NCBI GenBank assembly: GCA_963678925.1
Contig: OY787533.1
Coordinates: 3,286,001-3,350,000, forward strand
DNA length: 64,000 bases
Direction: 5' to 3'
From: G963665925 sp963678925
GTDB lineage: Bacteria; Bacillota; Clostridia; Peptostreptococcales; Acidaminobacteraceae
Positions 7,709 to 16,136 of the stretch are shown in pieces; positions within the stretch are counted from its first letter, which is position 1; each line of letters starts with the position of its first letter. Below the pieces are notes generated by a model, which was not told the DNA's origin, made no database searches, and saw only the letters and a list, made by a program, of their open reading frames with translations. The translations under genes and the position numbers were made by a program.

Positions 7709-8929
7709 CTAGACGAGTATTCCTGCAATTGTAGCTGTCATAAAAGCAGCAAGACAGCCACCGATCATGGACCGCATGCCTAATTTCGCGATTTCATGAC
7801 GCTTGTTTGGGGCAAGTGAACCAATGCCGCCAACTTGAATTCCTATTGAACTGAAATTTGCAAAACCGCATAGAGCGTACGTCAGAATGACGACAGTTCT
7901 ATCGGAAATGGCACCGGACTTGATAACATCACCAAGACTTGCGTATGCGATGAATTCATTAATGACAACCTTCTGTCCAAGAATATCCGCTGCAATGCTC
8001 AAATCTGCGGTCGGGACCCCCATAATCCAAGCAAGTGGCGTAAATATCAGACTTAGAATTGTATTAAGTGAAAACTCCGGATGATTGAAGAGACCGCCTG
8101 CCCAGCCGAAAATGGCGTTTATCAGCGCAATCAGCGCAATAAATGCGATAAGCATGGCGCCGACGTTCATGGCCATGGCAAGGCCTTCTCCAGCACCGCG
8201 GCTGGCTGCGTCAATCATATTTGCGTCGATGTTTTCCATTTCCATTTCGACTTTGCCTTTTGTGACAGGCTGTTCAGTTTCCGGCAGCATGATCTTTGCA
8301 ATAATGAGACTTGCCGGCGCTGACATGATTGAAGCGGCAATAAGGTGCGCAGGGTCTGCGCCCATAAGGACATAACCGGCCATAACACCGCCGGATACCG
8401 TTGCCATTCCACCTGTCATAACAGTTAGAAGTTCAAAACGGGTCATCTTTGAAATGTAAGGTTTGATTACCAGAGGTGCCTCGGTTTGACCAACAAATAT
8501 GTTCGCTGCTGCAGAGAGGGACTCTGCACCACTTGTACCCAGCAGTTTCGTCATGACAACTGCCAGCGCCTTGATGATGATTTCCATAACACCAGTGTAA
8601 TAGAGTACAGCCATCAGAGACGAGAAGAATATAATTGTTGGTAAAACATTCAAGGCGAAAATGAAGCCAATGCTGTCATTTCCAACCAAGCCGCCAAACA
8701 GGAACTTTGTACCCTCTGTTGCATATCCAAGAAGTTGTGTAACACCTTGACTGAGTTTTTCAAATCCTCTTTGACCGGGTTCCCATTTCAAAAATAGAAA
8801 ACCAAATACAATCTGAACGATTACCCCTGTAATGACCAGCTTCATATCCACGTTCTTTCTATCTTCCGATAGGAGATAGGCTATGAAAATCATTACAAAG
8901 ATACCAAAAAAGCTTATAAGTTTTTCCAC
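7709..8929 (-). CDS. Concentrative nucleoside transporter, CNT/NupC family
   Basis: A 406-residue cation-coupled nucleoside importer. Recognisable CNT elements are an N-terminal pair of helices, the VNDSIGFIFALNVLPTIIFFSSL-type core (GNDSIGFIF and VLPTIIFFSS here), the GQTEAPLVIKPYI substrate-site motif, GGMATVSGGVMAGYV, and the C-terminal ALCGFANFSSIGIQ with the FSSIGI substrate/cation signature. Length and helices are normal for the family. It starts with GTG, preceded by AAGGGA. No salvage gene is beside it, so it appears to be expressed alone. Purine or pyrimidine preference cannot be assigned. Confidence 0.9.
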   Translation of the reverse strand: MEKLISFFGIFVMIFIAYLLSEDRKNVDMKLVITGVIVQIVFGFLFLKWEPGQRGFEKLSQGVTQLLGYATEGTKFLFGGLVGNDSIGFIFALNVLPTIIFFSSLMAVLYYTGVMEIIIKALAVVMTKLLGTSGAESLSAAANIFVGQTEAPLVIKPYISKMTRFELLTVMTGGMATVSGGVMAGYVLMGADPAHLIAASIMSAPASLIIAKIMLPETEQPVTKGKVEMEMENIDANMIDAASRGAGEGLAMAMNVGAMLIAFIALIALINAIFGWAGGLFNHPEFSLNTILSLIFTPLAWIMGVPTADLSIAADILGQKVVINEFIAYASLGDVIKSGAISDRTVVILTYALCGFANFSSIGIQVGGIGSLAPNKRHEIAKLGMRSMIGGCLAAFMTATIAGILV

Positions 8930-9021
8930 GTCAAATTCCCTTTCCTAATCATAGTATGAATATCGCGTGTTTTATTCTTGCGGATTGGACGGACGGATGC
9001 AGAATGAAGCACTGATATTCC

Positions 9022-9039
9022 CATTATGAAATGATAATG
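9022..9039. repeat. Short inverted repeat upstream of the nucleoside transporter
   Basis: CATTAT-gaaatg-ATAATG is a perfect six-base inverted repeat about 95 bases before the transporter start. It could be an operator, but no regulator family is indicated. Confidence 0.3.
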
Positions 9040-9210
9040 AATTTGCGCACTTCAAATACACTATCAGAAAATGCACGGTTAGAAAAGGGATATGTAAAAA
9101 TTTTAATTAAGTTTAGCGGTTTTTTATAGGAGAATGATGTCACATCACGTGGATTGGGTAAAGTTTTCTGGTATAATACTTTTGACTATTTTAGCTTTAG
9201 GAGAATGATT

Positions 9211-10227
9211 ATGAAATATGCTATATTGAGGTATCCTCATCAAAACAGCCGCTACTATGCATCGACACAGAAGCTGCTTGAAAATGAACTTACAATCCTA
9301 TGCAGTGCCTTGCAAATGAATGTTTCGAGCCTGCAGTATGAAACCATGGGCGGACTTGAGCTCTTAACCTTTGAAACAGCGTCACTTGAAGGCGTCAAGC
9401 TTGAAGCTGTTCAAAGGATTTCGTCACTCTTTGCACTCTTCCGTGTTGAAGCCGGTGGCCTCGTGCCCATGAATGAAGGCAAGACGACCTACTTCCCAAG
9501 AGACATGTCAAGCATTTTGAAATACGCTGGAAAAACCAATGAGGATTTTACAGCCATGATGATCAATGTGGGGGTGTTCGCAAGTGCTTTTGCTGACCAG
9601 TTTAGGGAAGCGCTGAATATTTTCGATCCTATGTGCGGCAGAGGAACAACCCTTTATGAAGGTCTGATTATGGGGTACAACGTCAGTGGTGTGGAAATCA
9701 AGAAAACTGAATGTCAGGAAATCGACAAGTATATGAAGCGGTATTTGAAGTATCATAAATTCAAGCACGACGCTTCCCATCAGACCATTCATACAAAAGA
9801 TGGAAAAGGGATCAAATATACAATCGAAACTGCGGATACAACAGACCATTTCAAGGAAAAGGACCGAAGAAGCATTCAGTTTGCCAATGGCAATACCCTG
9901 CATGCCAATGATTTTTATAAAAAGCAGACATTCCACGTTATTGTCACCGATGTCCCATACGGCGTTCAGCACAGCGGCACATCTAAGTCTAAGCCGGTGG
10001 ACATGCTGAAACTGCTCTCTGAGGCGGCGAATGCCTGGCATAAGGTCCTGAAAAAGGGGGGCACAGTGGTGATTTCATTCAACGCCTACACCCTGGACAA
10101 GAAGGCTCTTGGAGCTGCATTTGAGTCAGCTGGATATGAAGTCTTAAACGAAGGGGTTTACGCTGAATTCGAACACTGGGTTGAGCAGGCAGTGAGCAGA
10201 GACATACTTGTTGCCAGAAAGAAATAA
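9211..10227 (+). CDS. TRM11-like SAM-dependent nucleic-acid methyltransferase
   Basis: A 338-residue protein with an N-terminal region (1-130) and a Rossmann methyltransferase domain. SAM-binding motif I is FDPMCGRGTTLYEG (about 147-160), followed by an acidic GVEI end of strand 2. The catalytic motif IV reads TDVPYG instead of the usual TDPPYG of N2-methylguanosine and N6-adenine enzymes. A KKGGTVVISF strand completes the fold. These features match the TRM11/UPF0020 RNA methyltransferase group, so tRNA or rRNA guanosine is the likely target (inference). The start at 9211, not 9154, is set by TAGGAGAATG just upstream. A TATAAT -10 box lies at 9172-9177. It is followed after nine bases by a TPR gene, probably co-transcribed. 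Confidence 0.75.
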   Translation: MKYAILRYPHQNSRYYASTQKLLENELTILCSALQMNVSSLQYETMGGLELLTFETASLEGVKLEAVQRISSLFALFRVEAGGLVPMNEGKTTYFPRDMSSILKYAGKTNEDFTAMMINVGVFASAFADQFREALNIFDPMCGRGTTLYEGLIMGYNVSGVEIKKTECQEIDKYMKRYLKYHKFKHDASHQTIHTKDGKGIKYTIETADTTDHFKEKDRRSIQFANGNTLHANDFYKKQTFHVIVTDVPYGVQHSGTSKSKPVDMLKLLSEAANAWHKVLKKGGTVVISFNAYTLDKKALGAAFESAGYEVLNEGVYAEFEHWVEQAVSRDILVARKK

Positions 10228-10236
10228 GGGGATAGT

Positions 10237-11145
10237 ATGAGCAGTGAAAACGACATATACAATTATAAATTGCTCGTTCATCAGTTGATTGATGAAGGAA
10301 GCTATATCAAGGCCGCATCTGTATATGACCGGCTCTATAAGAAGCAGAAGGACAACGTTGACCTTCTTTATGACATAGCCATGTTCTATCATGATTTTAT
10401 CAATGCGAGACAGGCACTTGCGTATTACGATGAAATCATTGAAATTGAAGAGAGTGAAGCTGGCGCCTATTATGGCAAGGCGATCATCTATGAAGAGCTG
10501 GACGATCTCGACGCTGCTGTTACGTGCTATAAAAAGGCGATTGGGTGGGACCCGGGCTATTATCTGGCACACCTTTATCTTGCCGATATTTATGACGGCA
10601 TGCATAAGGACGCCTTAGCGGAAGAGCATTTGAAAAAGGCAATCAAATATGGGCCAGATGAAGTGATGTGCTGTAATCATTATTGTTCGTTTTTAGAGAC
10701 CAGGAGCCGTAATCAGGAAGCCATGGATTACGCTGAAAAGGCTCTTGAAATTGAACCGGACCATTATTTGTCGCTCTTTAATAAGGGGGTACTCCTAGGA
10801 AAAGATGGAGATCTTGAAGGTGCAATTGCCTATTATGAGAAATCCATCATCAGCAGGCAGACTTATGCCTATGCCTATCTTAATCTGGCAGTTATCTACA
10901 AACAGCAGAAGAGGTTCGAAAAAGCCTATGAAGTTCTTACAAGTGCCATTCTGCACAATGATGATGTCAGTGTGCTCTATTACAACCGGGCAATCATGCT
11001 CGTGGCGCTGGGACGACTTGAACAGGCGGAAGAGGACGCTCTTATGTCTGTGCGCCTCAGTCCGAGTCTGAAAAAATACGCACTGATCGACAGAGAACTT
11101 AAAGGTATCTCTACGGACAGAATCCGTCAGGAAGACGGCGAGTAA
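10237..11145 (+). CDS. Tetratricopeptide repeat protein
   Basis: A 302-residue soluble protein made almost entirely of TPR helices: repeated A-x-x-YYDEAI-like units such as QALAYYDEIIEIEES, AVTCYKKAIGWDPGYYLAHLYLADIY, and AIAYYEKSI, roughly seven to eight repeats. TPR arrays bind other proteins. No catalytic domain is visible. It begins nine bases after the methyltransferase with a GGGGATAG ribosome binding site, so the two form an operon; a shared function in RNA modification is possible but unsupported. It ends just before a strong terminator. Confidence 0.85.
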   Translation: MSSENDIYNYKLLVHQLIDEGSYIKAASVYDRLYKKQKDNVDLLYDIAMFYHDFINARQALAYYDEIIEIEESEAGAYYGKAIIYEELDDLDAAVTCYKKAIGWDPGYYLAHLYLADIYDGMHKDALAEEHLKKAIKYGPDEVMCCNHYCSFLETRSRNQEAMDYAEKALEIEPDHYLSLFNKGVLLGKDGDLEGAIAYYEKSIISRQTYAYAYLNLAVIYKQQKRFEKAYEVLTSAILHNDDVSVLYYNRAIMLVALGRLEQAEEDALMSVRLSPSLKKYALIDRELKGISTDRIRQEDGE

Positions 11146-11150
11146 ATAAG

Positions 11151-11198
11151 AATCCCCCTTGAAGGCAAAAGGTATAACGAGCGTCTTCAAGGGGGATT
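11151..11198. terminator. Bidirectional intrinsic terminator
   Basis: A 14-bp perfect stem (11151-11164 with 11185-11198) around a 20-base loop, rich in G-C, with T-rich flank on the plus strand. It separates convergent TPR and OsmC genes. Confidence 0.8.
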
Positions 11199-11200
11199 TT

Positions 11201-11617
11201 CTATTCTACAGTTTTGATTTCGTAAGTGAGCTCAGAGGCTTTCATAAGCATGGCACTCACGCCGCAATAGCGTTCTTGAGAAAGGTTGACAGCCTTTTCA
11301 AGTTTTTTCATTGGCAAATCTTTGCCTTTGAATGTATAAATCAGGTGGATCTTGTCATAGTATTTTGGATGTTCTTCTGTCATGCTTGCATCTACATCGA
11401 TTTCGAATGTCTCGAACTCAACCTGCATCTTTTTCAGAATAGACACAACATCCATGGCAGTACAACCGGAAAGCGCATTGAGGAGCAGTGGTTTTGGAAG
11501 TGGTCCTCTGTTTTCGCCACCAAATTTCGGGTCTGCATCCACAATGATTTTATGCCCGTTAAAATCAGTTTCAAAGGCCATGTTTTCCAGCCATTTAGTC
11601 GTTACCTTATGGTTCAT
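11201..11617 (-). CDS. OsmC/Ohr family protein
   Basis: A 138-residue peroxiredoxin-like protein of the OsmC family that reduces organic or other hydroperoxides. The two family cysteines are present: one in ALSGCTAMD (about residue 52) and one in QERYCGVSAM (about residue 118). The strand pattern and length fit small YhfA-like OsmC members rather than the longer Ohr branch. The start codon is preceded by GGGAG. It is a single gene. Physiological role in peroxide defence is inferred from family. Confidence 0.88.
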   Translation of the reverse strand: MNHKVTTKWLENMAFETDFNGHKIIVDADPKFGGENRGPLPKPLLLNALSGCTAMDVVSILKKMQVEFETFEIDVDASMTEEHPKYYDKIHLIYTFKGKDLPMKKLEKAVNLSQERYCGVSAMLMKASELTYEIKTVE

Positions 11618-11786
11618 GCATATTCTCCCTTCATATCCTTATTTATTAGAACTTCAATGTATATGATACCATAATTGGCTGAAAATAACCTTTCGTTACG
11701 CGAAATATTTGGGAAATAACTTGTTAATCCCATATGGAACATGTTACCGTAAAAATATGAAAGTAAGTGTATTTACGGGGGGAAAT

Positions 11787-13220
11787 ATGATTATAGACTG
11801 GAAACCGGATAAGGAAAGTCCTGTGCCGCTGTTCAGGCAGATTGTGGCGCACTTCGAAGAGGAAATACGAACGGGACGCTATAAGGCAGGTACACGGCTG
11901 CCATCACAGCGCACCTTGTCAGAATGTCTTGAAGTGAACAGGAGCACCATTTCACTTGCAATGGACGAACTCAAGGCACTTGAACTCATAGAAACAAAAG
12001 GGAAGGGAGGTACACGCGTTGTCGATGGTCTTTCAGATGTGGGATCCTTTGACTGGGGACATTATGTTGAAGAAAGCGTGTATTATCCCAATCGAAAAAT
12101 TATCCAGCGGATCAACGAACTGGATTTTGACAGCAGCATCATTCGGCTCAGCTCTGGTGCGGCCATGCCTGAAAGTACGGAAATTACGAAGCTCAATGAG
12201 CTGATTTACCAAGCATCGCAATCGGTGGATACCCTTGATTATACCGAGCCAAAGGGGCTTTTGTCTCTACGTAAGGCGCTTTGCAGCTATCTCGAGGGTA
12301 TAGGCATAGCTGTTGAACCAAAGGAAATCCTCATCGTGAGTGGGGCGCTTCAGGCTATCCAGCTCATAGCGCTGGGGCTTTTGCAAAGGGGTTCCACGGC
12401 GCTCGTGGAGAAGCCGTCTTACCTGTATTCTCTGAATATACTCAAGTCGCTCGACATGCGACGTCGGGGCATCCCCTGTGATGAAGGGGGGCTTATCCCA
12501 GAGGAGCTTTATAAGGCAAGACCGCGCAAGCACCATTCTGTGCTTTATACCATTCCAAATTATCAGAATCCTACAGGGCGTGTCATGAGCCTTGAGCGGC
12601 GTAAAGAGACCCTGAAGGTCTGTGAGGAGCTCAATATTCCCATACTCGAAGACGATGTCTACAGGGAGCTCTGGCTGGACTGCCCGCCGCCACCGCCCTT
12701 AAAGGCACTGGAGTCCAAGGGGCAGGTTTTATATATAGGGAGTGTTTCCAAGCATTTGAGTCCAGGGCTTCGCATCGGATGGATTGTCGGACCGGAAGCC
12801 GTTGTGGAAAGACTGAGTGACATAAAAATGCAGGTGGACTATGGGGCAAGTACTCTGTCTCAAATCGTAACAGAAAAGTGGCTGACCAGTCCATACAGGG
12901 AAACCGCCATGGACTCGATTCGTCATGCGCTGAAAAGACGAAGAGATGTCACCTTACAGGCGATGGACAAGTATATGTCAGATCTTGGTTCATGGGAAAT
13001 CCCTGAAGGTGGGTTTTATATATGGATGAAAATGCATAAATCCTACTCCGAAGAGGTCCTGTTCAACCAGGCAATTGATGCAGGCGTGCTGATTTATCCT
13101 GGTCATGTTTATGGTTCGGACGATGCATGTACCATCCGAATATCTTATTCGAGTGAAAGTGAAGAACGTCTAACGCAAGGAATACGAGTGCTTTCGGAAG
13201 TTGTTCGAAAGATGGAATGA
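11787..13220 (+). CDS. MocR-type transcriptional regulator (GntR HTH plus aminotransferase domain)
   Basis: A 477-residue PLP-dependent regulator. Residues 1-75 form a GntR winged helix (PLFRQIVAHFEEEIRTGRY, then RLPSQRTLSE), and residues about 110-477 are a class-I aminotransferase-like domain. The PLP lysine lies in YIGSVSKHLSPGLRIGW and the PNYQNPTG motif is present, so cofactor binding should be intact. MocR proteins usually control a neighbouring gene for metabolism of a PLP-linked compound; here the next gene encodes an ornithine-racemase-like enzyme. ATG 11787 is chosen because GGGGGG lies seven bases before it, whereas the upstream in-frame ATG at 11709 has no such site. Confidence 0.87.
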   Translation: MIIDWKPDKESPVPLFRQIVAHFEEEIRTGRYKAGTRLPSQRTLSECLEVNRSTISLAMDELKALELIETKGKGGTRVVDGLSDVGSFDWGHYVEESVYYPNRKIIQRINELDFDSSIIRLSSGAAMPESTEITKLNELIYQASQSVDTLDYTEPKGLLSLRKALCSYLEGIGIAVEPKEILIVSGALQAIQLIALGLLQRGSTALVEKPSYLYSLNILKSLDMRRRGIPCDEGGLIPEELYKARPRKHHSVLYTIPNYQNPTGRVMSLERRKETLKVCEELNIPILEDDVYRELWLDCPPPPPLKALESKGQVLYIGSVSKHLSPGLRIGWIVGPEAVVERLSDIKMQVDYGASTLSQIVTEKWLTSPYRETAMDSIRHALKRRRDVTLQAMDKYMSDLGSWEIPEGGFYIWMKMHKSYSEEVLFNQAIDAGVLIYPGHVYGSDDACTIRISYSSESEERLTQGIRVLSEVVRKME

Positions 13221-13264
13221 TATGGTTGGCAGGGTGTTTTAAATATGGTCCCTTTTATGGTTGG
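13221..13264 (+). promoter_or_regulatory. Direct repeats, candidate MocR binding sites
   Basis: TATGGTTGG occurs at 13221-13229 and 13256-13264, with a shorter TATGGTC at 13244. Spaced direct repeats upstream of the promoter are the binding pattern of GabR-like MocR regulators, so they may be the operator for the racemase gene. Confidence 0.4.
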
Positions 13265-13309
13265 GAGTAAATAATCGATTATGGAGGGTGTATTTATTCG
13301 TAGAGTCTG

Positions 13310-13315
13310 TATAAT
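13310..13315 (+). promoter_or_regulatory. -10 box of the racemase gene
   Basis: A perfect TATAAT about 30 bases before the start codon; the -35 region is weak (GGTGTA), which fits a promoter that needs an activator bound at the repeats upstream. Confidence 0.45.
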
Positions 13316-13345
13316 CTTACACAAACAAGTGTGGGGGGAATTACG

Positions 13346-14425
13346 ATGACTTATCCGAATTTGATCATTCGACTAGACTATATCAAACAAAATGCCAAGA
13401 GTATTTCTGGTGCCTGTGCAGATAAGGGCATTCATGTCTGTGGCATTGTAAAGGGCATGCACAGTGACCCGAAGGTTGCAAAAGCCATGCTGGAAGGCGG
13501 TGTCAGCCAAATTGGAGACGCGAGGCTTATGAATCTCAAGCGCCTGAGGGAAGAAGGCGTCAATGTGCCGCTGCTGCTTACACGAATTCCAATGCTGTCT
13601 GAGGTAGAAGCCCTGGTTCAGCATGCGGATATTAGCCTGAACTCTGAAATGGCAACCATTCGAGCAATCGATGCAGCGTGTCTTGCACATAATAGGACAC
13701 ATCAGGTTGTTCTCATGTGTGATTTGGGAGACTTGCGTGAAGGCTATTTCGATAAGGAAGAACTCATTGCCAGTGCGGTTGAAATTGAAAATATGGAGGG
13801 CGCCAAGTTGGGCGGTGTTGGAACGAACTTGGGTTGTTACGGCTCAATCAAACCAAACTGCGAAAATCTGAATGCCCTTGTGGCCCTGGCAAATGCTATA
13901 GAAGAGCGTATTGGAAGAAAGCTTGACATTGTTTCTGGAGGTGCGACGTCTACACTGCCCATGGTGCTGGACGGAAGTGTGCCAAAGGGTATTAACCACC
14001 TGCGTATTGGAGAAGCCATACTTCTAGCTAGAGATTTGCCGGATATTTGGAGGGTGGCGCTTCCGAATACCCATATGGATACCATTAAGGTTGAAGCTCA
14101 AATCGTTGAAATTAAGAGAAAGCCAAGCTATCCGGTGGGAGAAATATTCATTGACGCATTTGGAAATAGACCTGAATATGAGGACCGAGGATGGGAAACG
14201 CGTGCCATTCTGGCCCTCGGTAGACAGGATTTTGCCATGATGGAACAGCTGATTCCAAGTGATACAGATGTAAAGCTTGTGGGCTGCAGCTCTGATCACT
14301 TGATTGTTTCCATTTCAGGTGCGTCTGACTATGCGGTTGGCGATGTGCTCGCCTTTGAAATGTATTATGGTCCTATGCTGTTTTTAAGTGGTGCCGACCA
14401 TATTCGAAAGACTTTTGTTCATTAA
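13346..14425 (+). CDS. Ornithine racemase-like PLP enzyme (alanine racemase fold)
   Basis: A 359-residue alanine-racemase-superfamily enzyme. The PLP lysine is in the N-terminal motif GIVKGMHSDP, and later motifs include GGVGTNLGCYGSIKPN, VSGGATSTLP and LRIGEAILL. This set resembles clostridial ornithine racemase (Orr) and the related YhfX group more than Alr, so interconversion of L- and D-ornithine, or of another basic amino acid, is likely. The product could feed ornithine fermentation, but no oraSE or D-ornithine aminomutase genes are in the window. ATG 13346 is chosen over GTG 13331 because GGGGGG precedes it. Probably regulated by the MocR protein just upstream. Confidence 0.75.
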   Translation: MTYPNLIIRLDYIKQNAKSISGACADKGIHVCGIVKGMHSDPKVAKAMLEGGVSQIGDARLMNLKRLREEGVNVPLLLTRIPMLSEVEALVQHADISLNSEMATIRAIDAACLAHNRTHQVVLMCDLGDLREGYFDKEELIASAVEIENMEGAKLGGVGTNLGCYGSIKPNCENLNALVALANAIEERIGRKLDIVSGGATSTLPMVLDGSVPKGINHLRIGEAILLARDLPDIWRVALPNTHMDTIKVEAQIVEIKRKPSYPVGEIFIDAFGNRPEYEDRGWETRAILALGRQDFAMMEQLIPSDTDVKLVGCSSDHLIVSISGASDYAVGDVLAFEMYYGPMLFLSGADHIRKTFVH

Positions 14426-14499
14426 GATGTCCTAGACCTGCATCTGCTTGTTCTCAAATATGTGGTATAATGGCATAAAATAGGACGAGGAGGCAGTAT

Positions 14500-14862
14500 A
14501 TGAGCTTTTTATGGACAACACTGATGGTTAAGGATATGGACCAGTCGATCGACTTTTACACGAAAGTTGTGGGACTTCCACTCAATAGACGATTTGAGAA
14601 TGGCACAATGGAGCTGGCATTTCTAGGAAATGGTGAGACAGAAGTCGAACTGATTTGCGACGTGAAATGCACACCTGAGTTTACCCACTATGCATCAATG
14701 GGATTCAAGACAGAATCTGCTTCAAAGAAAATTGCAGAGCTGAAGGAAATGGGTATTGATGTGTTCGATGGCCCTTATGCACCAAATCCTTTCATGGAGT
14801 ACTTTTTCATACTGGATCCAAATGGCTTCAAAATTCAATTCGTTGAAGACAAAAGAGGGTAA
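14500..14862 (+). CDS. VOC (glyoxalase/bleomycin resistance) family protein
   Basis: A 120-residue vicinal-oxygen-chelate protein with paired beta-alpha-beta-beta-beta modules: VKDMDQSIDFYTKVVGL in the first half and FFILDPNGFKIQFVED in the second. The glyoxalase I metal-ligand histidine at the start of the first module is replaced (WTTLMVKD), so it is unlikely to be a classic glyoxalase I. Its substrate is unknown. A TATAAT lies at 14469-14474 and GAGGAGG precedes the ATG. It is monocistronic, with a terminator downstream. Confidence 0.8.
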   Translation: MSFLWTTLMVKDMDQSIDFYTKVVGLPLNRRFENGTMELAFLGNGETEVELICDVKCTPEFTHYASMGFKTESASKKIAELKEMGIDVFDGPYAPNPFMEYFFILDPNGFKIQFVEDKRG

Positions 14863-14893
14863 TTTCTTTACCAAAATCATATTTAGCTATTAC

Positions 14894-14930
14894 AAGCACC
14901 TGTTTCGAAGATCGCTTCGACCAGGTGCTT
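14894..14930 (+). terminator. Intrinsic terminator after the VOC gene
   Basis: A 9-bp outer stem (AAGCACCTG with CAGGTGCTT) encloses a six-pair inner stem (TCGAAG with CTTCGA) and is followed by T's. Confidence 0.85.
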
Positions 14931-14998
14931 TTTATCTTTTCAAGGTTCGAGAATAAATTGGTTACAAAACTATTTTCTGCACCATCTCCTGTGAATTT

Positions 14999-15004
14999 TA
15001 TAAT
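14999..15004 (+). promoter_or_regulatory. -10 box of the Mrp/Mbh-type operon
   Basis: TATAAT lies about 50 bases before the first gene of the operon. The -35 region (TCTGCA) is poor, so confidence is limited. Confidence 0.4.
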
Positions 15005-15052
15005 TCTTTAGGGTAATAATGTAAAAATGGTAAAGATTTGTGGAGGATATCT

Positions 15053-15559
15053 ATGGTGCGTAGCTTGTTGAACTATATACTCAAATTCATAGCCTTGTTC
15101 GTATTTTGGCTCATACTGAGTGGCAATATGGAATTTCGAAGTGTTGTCATTGGTATACCTGCCGTTGCGTGTGTACTATTTGTATCAGATTTGAGCCTGC
15201 GTCATTATGCGTCAAGGCATGTCTTCATTCAATACAATTATCACTTGGTCTGGTTTTTTGCCATTGTGCTGGTCGAAATATTCCGTGCAGCCTATCAGCA
15301 TATCCAGCGTGTGCTTTCCGGAGAAGATAAGTCCGTCATATTTGATGTGGACTTATGTGTGCAGGATGAGTTTGCCATCGTGCTCATTGCCAATGCGATT
15401 ACCCTGACACCGGGGACACTGACAATGCAGGTTCATAATCAGACCCTGACCATACTTGGGTTTGCGGAATCGGACGAAGAAGTCATTCAAATTCGAGATA
15501 CCATCATAAACAGATTTCAGAGACCCTTCATAGGAGGTGAGCCGGCATGCTTGAAATAA
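15053..15559 (+). CDS. mnhE: Mrp-type Na+/H+ antiporter subunit E (MnhE/MbhA)
   Basis: First gene of an eight-gene cation/proton antiporter operon; 168 residues. An N-terminal pair of membrane helices is followed by a cytosolic part with the family hallmark NAITLTPGTLT, typical of MrpE/MnhE. It is a small structural subunit of the membrane complex rather than a channel by itself. ATG 15053 follows GGAGG by eight bases; an upstream GTG at 15038 overlaps that site and is unlikely. Its 3' end overlaps the next gene by 13 bases. Confidence 0.86.
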   Translation: MVRSLLNYILKFIALFVFWLILSGNMEFRSVVIGIPAVACVLFVSDLSLRHYASRHVFIQYNYHLVWFFAIVLVEIFRAAYQHIQRVLSGEDKSVIFDVDLCVQDEFAIVLIANAITLTPGTLTMQVHNQTLTILGFAESDEEVIQIRDTIINRFQRPFIGGEPACLK

Positions 15560-15804
15560 CACTATTCGTGATTTTTGTTTCTGTGTTCTCGCTGATTTAC
15601 TATATGACCAGAAGCCAGTCCATATGGGAAAGAATCATAGGCCTGAACCTGATTGTCATAAAAATTGTCCTCCTGATCACAGTCTATGCCGTCATGATTC
15701 AGTCAAATACAGTACTTGATATCGTGATTACCTATAGCATCGTCGGCTTTATTTCAGTCACACTGCTTTCCAGGTTTTTGCTGAGAGGAGGTCGGTTGAA
15801 ATGA
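15547..15804 (+). CDS. mnhF: Mrp-type antiporter subunit F (MnhF/MbhB)
   Basis: An 85-residue protein with three membrane helices, matching MrpF/MnhF in length and place. AGGAGG lies eight bases before the ATG, inside the end of the upstream gene. It overlaps mnhG by four bases (ATGA), which indicates tight translational coupling. Together with E and G it makes the small-subunit part of the complex. Confidence 0.85.
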   Translation: MLEITLFVIFVSVFSLIYYMTRSQSIWERIIGLNLIVIKIVLLITVYAVMIQSNTVLDIVITYSIVGFISVTLLSRFLLRGGRLK

Positions 15805-16136
15805 TATCGGACATGCTATTTATATTTTCTTGGTTTTTCATGCTTTTCGGCATATTTGGGCTCTTTAGATTGAGAGGGGTTTATACACGCATTCTTTCAA
15901 GCTCTAAAATTGATTCGGTGACCGTAATCACCCTCTTTATAGCACTCATGCTCAGAAGCGGGTTCACAGTTATGACCCTGAAGCTTAGCGTGGTGCTCGT
16001 GTTTTATCTAATGACCAATCCTGTCACCAATCAAATCATTGCCAGCTCAGCCCTGCGCAATGGCGTGAAGGCAGACCGTTTTATTATGGATGTCGACAAG
16101 CTGGTCCAGTCAAGAGAGGAGGAGTCTGATGCTTGA
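15801..16136 (+). CDS. mnhG: Mrp-type antiporter subunit G (MnhG/MbhC)
   Basis: A 111-residue protein with three membrane helices and a charged tail, fitting MrpG/MnhG by order, size and the LRGVYTRILSSSKIDS segment that corresponds to the conserved RxHA-type loop. It overlaps the previous gene by four bases and the next by eight. Confidence 0.82.
   Translation: MISDMLFIFSWFFMLFGIFGLFRLRGVYTRILSSSKIDSVTVITLFIALMLRSGFTVMTLKLSVVLVFYLMTNPVTNQIIASSALRNGVKADRFIMDVDKLVQSREEESDA

Noticed and set aside
9508..10041. 177-codon reverse-strand gene opposite the methyltransferase
   Set aside because: Overlaps conserved methyltransferase motifs on the other strand and lacks its own start signal.
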